Shown here: in pieces, positions 31,398 to 36,132 of the stretch
How positions within the stretch are numbered: position 1 is the first letter of the stretch
How the letters are laid out: each line of letters opens with the position of its first letter
Source of the DNA: Pleurotus ostreatus/Saccharomyces cerevisiae fusant
Taxonomy: Eukaryota > Opisthokonta
DNA: 36,132 nt
Assembly: GCA_024196135.1 (NCBI GenBank)
Contig: JAMQCK010000223.1
Span: forward strand, 1 to 36,132
Direction: 5' to 3'
Made by a program: the position numbers and the translations under genes
Notes under the pieces: model-generated
Told to the model about the DNA's origin: nothing
Seen by the model: only the letters and a program-made list of their open reading frames with translations
Databases searched by the model: none

Positions 31398-32448
31398 ATG
31401 GAAATCCACATCTACGACCACGCCAAGCACCAGCATCTTCTCCCGGCGTTCGGCGACATCCATGTCGCGTGCATGGAGCACGACAGGACGGTTGCGACGA
31501 TTCTGACCTACGATAGGGAGAAGGCGACGAAGATCTATCGGGCTTGTGCGGAGGAGACGCTGGTGAGCCCTTCGTGCCATACTATGATATGTCTTCTTCG
31601 ACTTGCTTTGGTCCTTCCACTCCGCTGAACCCGCAATTGATCTAAAACCGGACGCGTCAGAGTTCACCGACACTAACGGACGCACCAGTAATCCACTGAC
31701 TACCTCTGCAGACAGGCCGCTGCACCATGATCTTTGGCATGGCGTCTGTCGAAGAGGGAAGTCCTCCCGAGGTCGTAGGCTATGTCACGTTGGTCAAGCC
31801 GGACACGGAGACTGGCCAGTTTAGAGGGAGCGTGCAGAAGCTGATGGTGTCGCCGCGATATCGGAAGAAGTGAGTGACGAGTCTTTTCATCCCTCTCATT
31901 CCTGTCAAGCTATGGGCTTGAGGTGTACATGTATATCGAGCGCTCGCTGATCTACGAGTACTTCCAGAGGCGCAGCACGCGCGCTCATGGACAAAATCGA
32001 AGAAATCGCGGAAGCCGAGGGTCGGACGTATCTAGTAAGAGCTTCCTTCATCCAACCACTCGCTGTGCTAACAAGAACGCGCCTGCAGACCTTGGGCACC
32101 GAAGCTGGCTCCGGCGCCGAATCCGTATACCCTCGACTCGGTTGGACGAAGGTAATGCCACCCTGTCAGACTGGCGCTGCTGCTGGCTTTCTTCGGCGCT
32201 GCTGCTGGCTTGCGCTCCTGAGTGCTGAATGCTGATATCTGCTCGCCCCTTCGCGCAGTACGGCGTCCTACCTGGGTACATGATCACGCCAGGTCCGAAG
32301 TACGAGCTCAAGGACGAGATCTGCTACTATAAGAAGCTGCCTTCGCATGGGTAAGAGACTGACTGAGGCGCAATTTGTGGCAACGCTGATGAGGATGAGC
32401 AGGAAGAAGCTAAAACTGCCGACGGCTGAGCATGCGCGAGCGATGTAA
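31398..32448 (+). CDS. GNAT-family N-acetyltransferase
   Basis: Exons 31398-31562, 31712-31869, 31968-32034, 32089-32151, 32259-32350 and 32403-32448 give 196 aa. The fold order fits GNAT: N-terminal HVACMEHDRTVATILTYDRE helices, a central VVGYVTLVKPD strand, then motif A with VQKLMVSPRYRKKGAARALM, whose R-x-x-G-x-A loop binds the acetyl-CoA pyrophosphate. LGTEAGSGAESVYPRLGW (motif B) follows, with YGVLPGYMITPG near the end. The substrate is unknown. If the last intron (GTAAGA to GAGCAG) is not removed, the protein stops at TAA 32352-32354 with 182 aa. I prefer the spliced form because it stays open to a clean stop. Confidence 0.8.
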
Positions 32449-33060
32449 AGAATACGGAGAGGCGGTGGATTGAAGAAGTGGGTTGCGCCCGTCACTGTCT
32501 AGCGGCGGCTTACGGATGGCTGAAAGGCTGAAGTACTGAAATGTCGCTACTCGTACGGTGAAGAGCAACAAGTTTGAGGTCTGTTCATGCGACCCCTGCA
32601 GATACTTACATCGATGCGACATCCAGTCCATCAAATGCTACCATCATTCGTAAACAATCTGCAGCGTGACTACAGAGGACAATGCTAATATACACGATAC
32701 GGCAGCAAACGCGACTGCGTCCGAGTCCGAGCTGAGTATGCTACAAGGCGAGTCAAAGGAGGGGTAATACAGAGGGACGTAGAAGAGAAGAGAAGCGATA
32801 CAAAGGTGAGCGTCAACGCCACAAGGAGAGTAAGAGTCGAGGCAACAAAGAATGTCTGAGTCGCAATGACAGAGAGAACACCAATAAGGAGAGAGTCGTA
32901 AAGTCCAATAGATACGCGAAGCCTTCCCGCGAGTATCTCGTGCCTGCTTGCGATACCGCGCGCCCGGAAGAAAAGCGACGAAGACCAGGCGAGACTGCCC
33001 GCAGTCCCACCGGTCGGTCCGGTCGTCGAGATCGTACGCCACATTCGCGACACGTCATGC
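32449..33060. other. convergent 3' flanks of the GNAT gene and F2-c
   Basis: On the minus strand the stretch 33060-32650 repeats the F2 3' flank: GCAGTCTCGCCTGGTCTTCG, TTGTGGCGTTGACGC, CCTTGTAGCATACTCAGCTCGG and CTGCAGATTGTTTACGAATG. The similarity ends near 32640, which fixes one edge of the duplicated segment. No separate gene. Confidence 0.5.
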
Positions 33061-34555
33061 TCAAGCAAGGACCGCATATTGGTTCTGCGAAGCGAACGAA
33101 GGTAAAGACGGCTTTGAAGTATTGGCCTTTGGCTGAGATGGCGTTAGCATGGTGCAGGAGGGAGGGAGGCATACCCGCGTGATGCGAGGAGGAGGCACGC
33201 ACACGACCGAAGGAGAAGTACGCGGGGGACCCGTAGGAGACGGTGTGCGCGACAGAAGTATGCCCGCGACCCGAAGAAGTACGCGCGTGGCATGCGAGAC
33301 GCCCACGACGAGGGCCATGGGCTGAAAGAAAAAACGAGACTCACCGATCTCATGAACGGAAGTAAACGCTTGGATCCCCTCGAATGCGTCGACGATGTAT
33401 CGAATTCCTGCTTCGCGGCCTTTGGCGTCCTGGGGCACTCGTCGTCGTAGACGGACCGACGTTTGCTAGCCGACGTTTGGCTCGAGGCGGATGACACCGA
33501 GAACTTGCGGGTGGAGATCCACGAGTCCCTTGCCTTGTCGGGCGCCGATTCGGAGGGCCTGGTATACGAGGGTGTGGTGGGAGTCTCTGGAATTGGTTCG
33601 AGTGCATCCGATGGGGCGCGCGAATGACGAGTTTGAACCGACGGCTGGCTGCGGTTAGGATCGTTGGGCGATGACCGTGAGCTGCCGGTCTGCATGAATG
33701 TGAGTGAGTTGGTGCGGTGAGCGCCAATGCAGGACCCACCTTGCCCTTTTCCTTGAGCACTCGCCGAAGTTCGTGTCTAAACGCCCTTCTTTGGCAGTCC
33801 ATCAATAGGTCTTCATACTTGTTTGCGGCGTGAAATTCCAGGTCGGCCAGGTTTTGATCATCCATGATATACCCTTCAGGACCGTCACCGCCTATTGAAC
33901 GGCGTGAGCGACCGTCACGCGTTCGGCGAACCTCCCAGCGGTCTTTGACGTCGTGCAGGTCGATGTCGTGTTTAAGAGGTACGATGTACTGGAGCTTTTC
34001 GCAGTCTTCCTGACACCATTCCGGAGTGCTATGCATATGCGCGGGGTTGCACTTCGCGATCCGTTCGACCTGGTATGTGCAATCCGGCGAGAAGAGGATG
34101 GCGACATGTCTTTGGAATAATGGATGAAGGTCGTCTATGTAGGTTCCTTCGAAGGTGCCCATGAGGTAGACCGTAGCAGTGCTCGCTTTCGTTTCGAGAA
34201 TGACGCAAGGCCTAGTTTTGGGGCCGCCAAAGCTAGGGGCGCCGGATCCCGATGCGACTGAGGGACGACGCGAGGATCGGTGCGAAGGTGCGACACTAGG
34301 TTGTGAGCGAAGAGTCGATGCATGTCCTAGGGACTTGTAGCGGGTACGTTGGCTGGCGTATCCATTGAGGACGGAGTAAAAAGGTGCTAGTAGGGAGATT
34401 TTGGTGGTGCGAATGTCGCCAGAGGACAGGGATCGGCCGGTCTTGCCGCGCTGATGACCATGGTTGGCAAGGGAGCACCTGGGCGGGCATGGAAGTCGAT
34501 TTATCTGTGTCCCTGGTGCCGACGGAGAAGCGAGAGTAGGAGGGATATGAGACAT
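33061..34555 (-). CDS. family 2 protein, copy c
   Basis: Exons 34555-33740, 33689-33345 and 33132-33061 give 410 aa, both introns phase 0. The CxxxC is CPPRC, followed by HGHQRGKTGRSLSSGDIRTT and SLLAPFYSVLNGY. The linker is Ser/Arg-rich. The second core has GPKTRPCVILE, VYLMGTFEGTYIDDLHPLFQ, VAILFSPDCTY, AHMHSTPEWCQ, LQYIVPLKHDIDLHDVKDRW and GYIMDDQNLADLEFHAANK. Exon 2 is over 80% identical to that of copy a by eye, including SWISTRKFSVSSASS and DDECPRTPKAAKQEFDTSS, so a and c separated recently. The last exon ends NQYAVLA. It is head-to-head with F1-F. Confidence 0.8.
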
Positions 34556-34981
34556 GATCAGTGGTATTTGGTGGGGGAAGTGATGGTGATGAACGGATTG
34601 TGAGGCAGGACCCGACTGGACCTGCAGTTTATATATCCCATGATATATCCCTTTCCATTGTTCGTTGCCCGAAGTGGAAGAGGTCACTGCGCAGAAACAG
34701 GGGGCCAGCGGTCTGTCAACGACGGCAGGAAGAGAACTCGGGAATTGAACAATGGAATTGCCTCATTGGGTTCCGAAACCGATGCCGAGTGCCGCACGAC
34801 AATGCGGACGATCCGTCGGCACGGTCCGGTACGGCCTTGCATGCCTTTGTTCCCTGTCTGGCATGGAAGCATTGTGTTCAATTGTGTTTCAGTGATCGCC
34901 TGATGATTCTTTTATATGCGCCGATGGCAACGCGACAGCCACTCTCTTCTTACCCTCAGCGCTCCATAATAACCATCGAAC
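34556..34981. promoter_or_regulatory. bidirectional promoter of F2-c and F1-F
   Basis: 426 bp between the divergent ATGs. The palindrome CGG-CACGGT-CCG lies at 34817-34828, 154 bp before the F1 ATG. TTTGTTCCCTGTCTGGCATG and ATTGTGTTCAATTGTG flank it. GAACAATGGAATTGCC is the counterpart of the A/a element. TATA-like words are present on both sides: TTTATAT at 34911-34917 for F1, and TATATAAA on the minus strand at 34635-34628 for F2. Confidence 0.75.
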
Positions 34982-36132
34982 ATGACCTTTCCCTATCCCG
35001 GCTCGTATTACACTTTTCATCTGGATCCAGTCGCATCCTTGCAGGACATCGAGGACCAGGCAGTGATCAAGGCCGCTCGTGAACTACCGACCAAGGTTTA
35101 TGTGGCCAGTACGATTGATGTACGCGCTCCCTCGCTTCTGAGAATCGGCTGATTGATAGGTTGCAGAATACTGGCGCCCCTCAGCCCCCGCCGGCATACG
35201 GAGTAGCGACTATCTCTCTCGTTCAGCAAGGTCTCCCGACTGATATCCCGGGAGAGGTTTGGGAGTCTCGTATGTGTGTTCCCATTCGACCGAACACTCA
35301 TCACCCGGATGGACGCCGACCGGCTCATTGCTGCCATCCTCTGCCGTGGGATGGATGCTATCACGTAGCGCGTACGGACGTGCGAATTAGGACCGAGAAT
35401 CGACCCATCGACCCGCCCCATTCTTTGGGTCCTGCCGAACGTGTAGCGCTTGTATCTGCGCTCAGGGATGACGAGGAGCGAAGAGTGTGCCTGCGCGACT
35501 GTGCAGCAAAGGGAATTCCCCCGCCACCCGCTGCTCCCAGCGGGAGAGCTCTTGCTACTGCCCGGGTGGCCGATAGAGAAATCTCGAACACTCCTCATTG
35601 GCAGATCATGGAAGCCAAGGCGGAGGCGAACCGCCTGGCTTGCGGGGATGCCGATAGCGAGTACTCTGACGCTACTAGTCACTCGGATGAGAGTGACTAC
35701 GATGCGTCTTCGTCCGGCTCAGCACATACAGGCGTTGACGCAGAGGACGGCCCCGCACAGGACGCCCTGGTTGCTAATGGTGTCGCCGAGGTCGAGGACG
35801 ACATCCTCGCTGCCCTCATGTATCGTGCGGACCTGGGCAACACTTCGCCTGTCATCGTGCCGCTCTCGTACGACTTAAGCACCATGTCTGCGCCCCCTTC
35901 GCCAGCCGGGTTCATGGAAGAGTTGGACGCGATCAAGAAGTGAGTGCGACAGGTTTATAGAGCGACAACGTACTCATCACTTGACAGAATACGGTCGGAC
36001 TACGAAGAACGCGTACGAAAGCTCAAACAAGAGGTCCAACGCCGCGACGACGAGTACATAGCGGACATCCAAGCGCGTCGTGTCGCAGAAACCCCGGTGC
36101 AATCCAAGTGGCCGCTCCTCGGAGGCTTCGTG
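34982..36132 (+). CDS. family 1 protein, copy F (cut by window end)
   Basis: Exons 34982-35119 and 35167-35939, and the start of exon 3 at 35988, give about 352 residues before the window ends. By comparison with the other copies, about 50 more are missing, including the basic tail. It has the A/C/F subtype: RTDVRIRTENRPIDPPHSLG and ADREISNTPHWQIMEAKAE, with a Ser/Asp-rich stretch in place of the B/E acidic motif. The core MCVPIRPNTHHPDGRRPAHC and WDGCYHV is intact. Exon 3 begins the coiled coil SDYEERVRKLKQEVQRRDDE. Nearly identical to copy C in exon 1. Divergent from F2-c. Confidence 0.8.

Noticed and set aside
13546..36132. Mating-type A locus (divergent HD1/HD2 pairs)
   Set aside because: The divergent layout is reminiscent, but neither family contains a homeodomain WF-N-R helix or any DNA-binding motif that I can see.

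Overview
The window comes from a filamentous fungus, almost certainly a basidiomycete (Agaricomycetes; a polypore-like genome is my guess). The signs are GC-rich genes on both strands, many introns of about 45-60 nt with GTGAGT/GTACGT-type donors and CTGAC/CTAAC branch sites near the acceptor, tRNA genes scattered singly, and fungal gene families. All gene models below were built by hand-splicing the sequence and checking that intron phases close.

Left part (1-13.1 kb), single-copy genes: a small secreted 'glycopeptide'/thaumatin-like protein (minus strand, 717-1619); a weak Met-rich small gene (3600-3981); a leucine-rich-repeat protein with a C-terminal F-box-like segment (4416-5911); tRNA-Ile(AAU); a membrane-anchored old-yellow-enzyme-type NADH:flavin oxidoreductase (6243-7932, minus); a possible spliced locus with no long ORF (about 8.1-8.9 kb); a 900-bp non-autonomous hAT-like element with 8-bp target duplications (9393-10292); a 15-exon class-3 (fatty) aldehyde dehydrogenase (10533-12818); and an intron-containing tRNA-Ser(GCU).

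Right part (13.2-36.1 kb), an expanded array of two gene families that I do not recognise. Family 1 (F1, about 400-420 aa, 4 exons) has a conserved N-terminal exon, a Cys/His-rich core, a variable acidic stretch, a short coiled coil and a basic tail. It occurs six times: A, B, C, D, E (minus strand) and F (plus strand, cut by the window end). Family 2 (F2, about 407-419 aa, 3 exons) has a CxxxC motif, a compact two-part core and a long Ser-rich basic tail. It occurs three times (a, b, c), each time head-to-head with an F1 gene across a promoter of about 400 bp (A/a, E/b, c/F). B, C and D are F1 genes without a partner. All complete copies have open frames and consistent splice phases, so they look functional. 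Every F1 promoter carries a CGG-N6-CCG palindrome 144-171 bp before the ATG. A promoter-plus-spacer piece with the same palindrome but no gene lies at the left edge of the array (13.23-13.55 kb) and probably marks a duplication breakpoint.

Three unrelated conserved genes interrupt the array at 27.3-32.4 kb: a GT61-type glycosyltransferase (minus) divergent from a PDK1-like AGC kinase (plus), then a GNAT acetyltransferase (plus). The head-to-head F1/F2 pair, with a shared regulatory site and lineage-specific expansion, is the most interesting system in the window. Its function cannot be read from the sequence alone.
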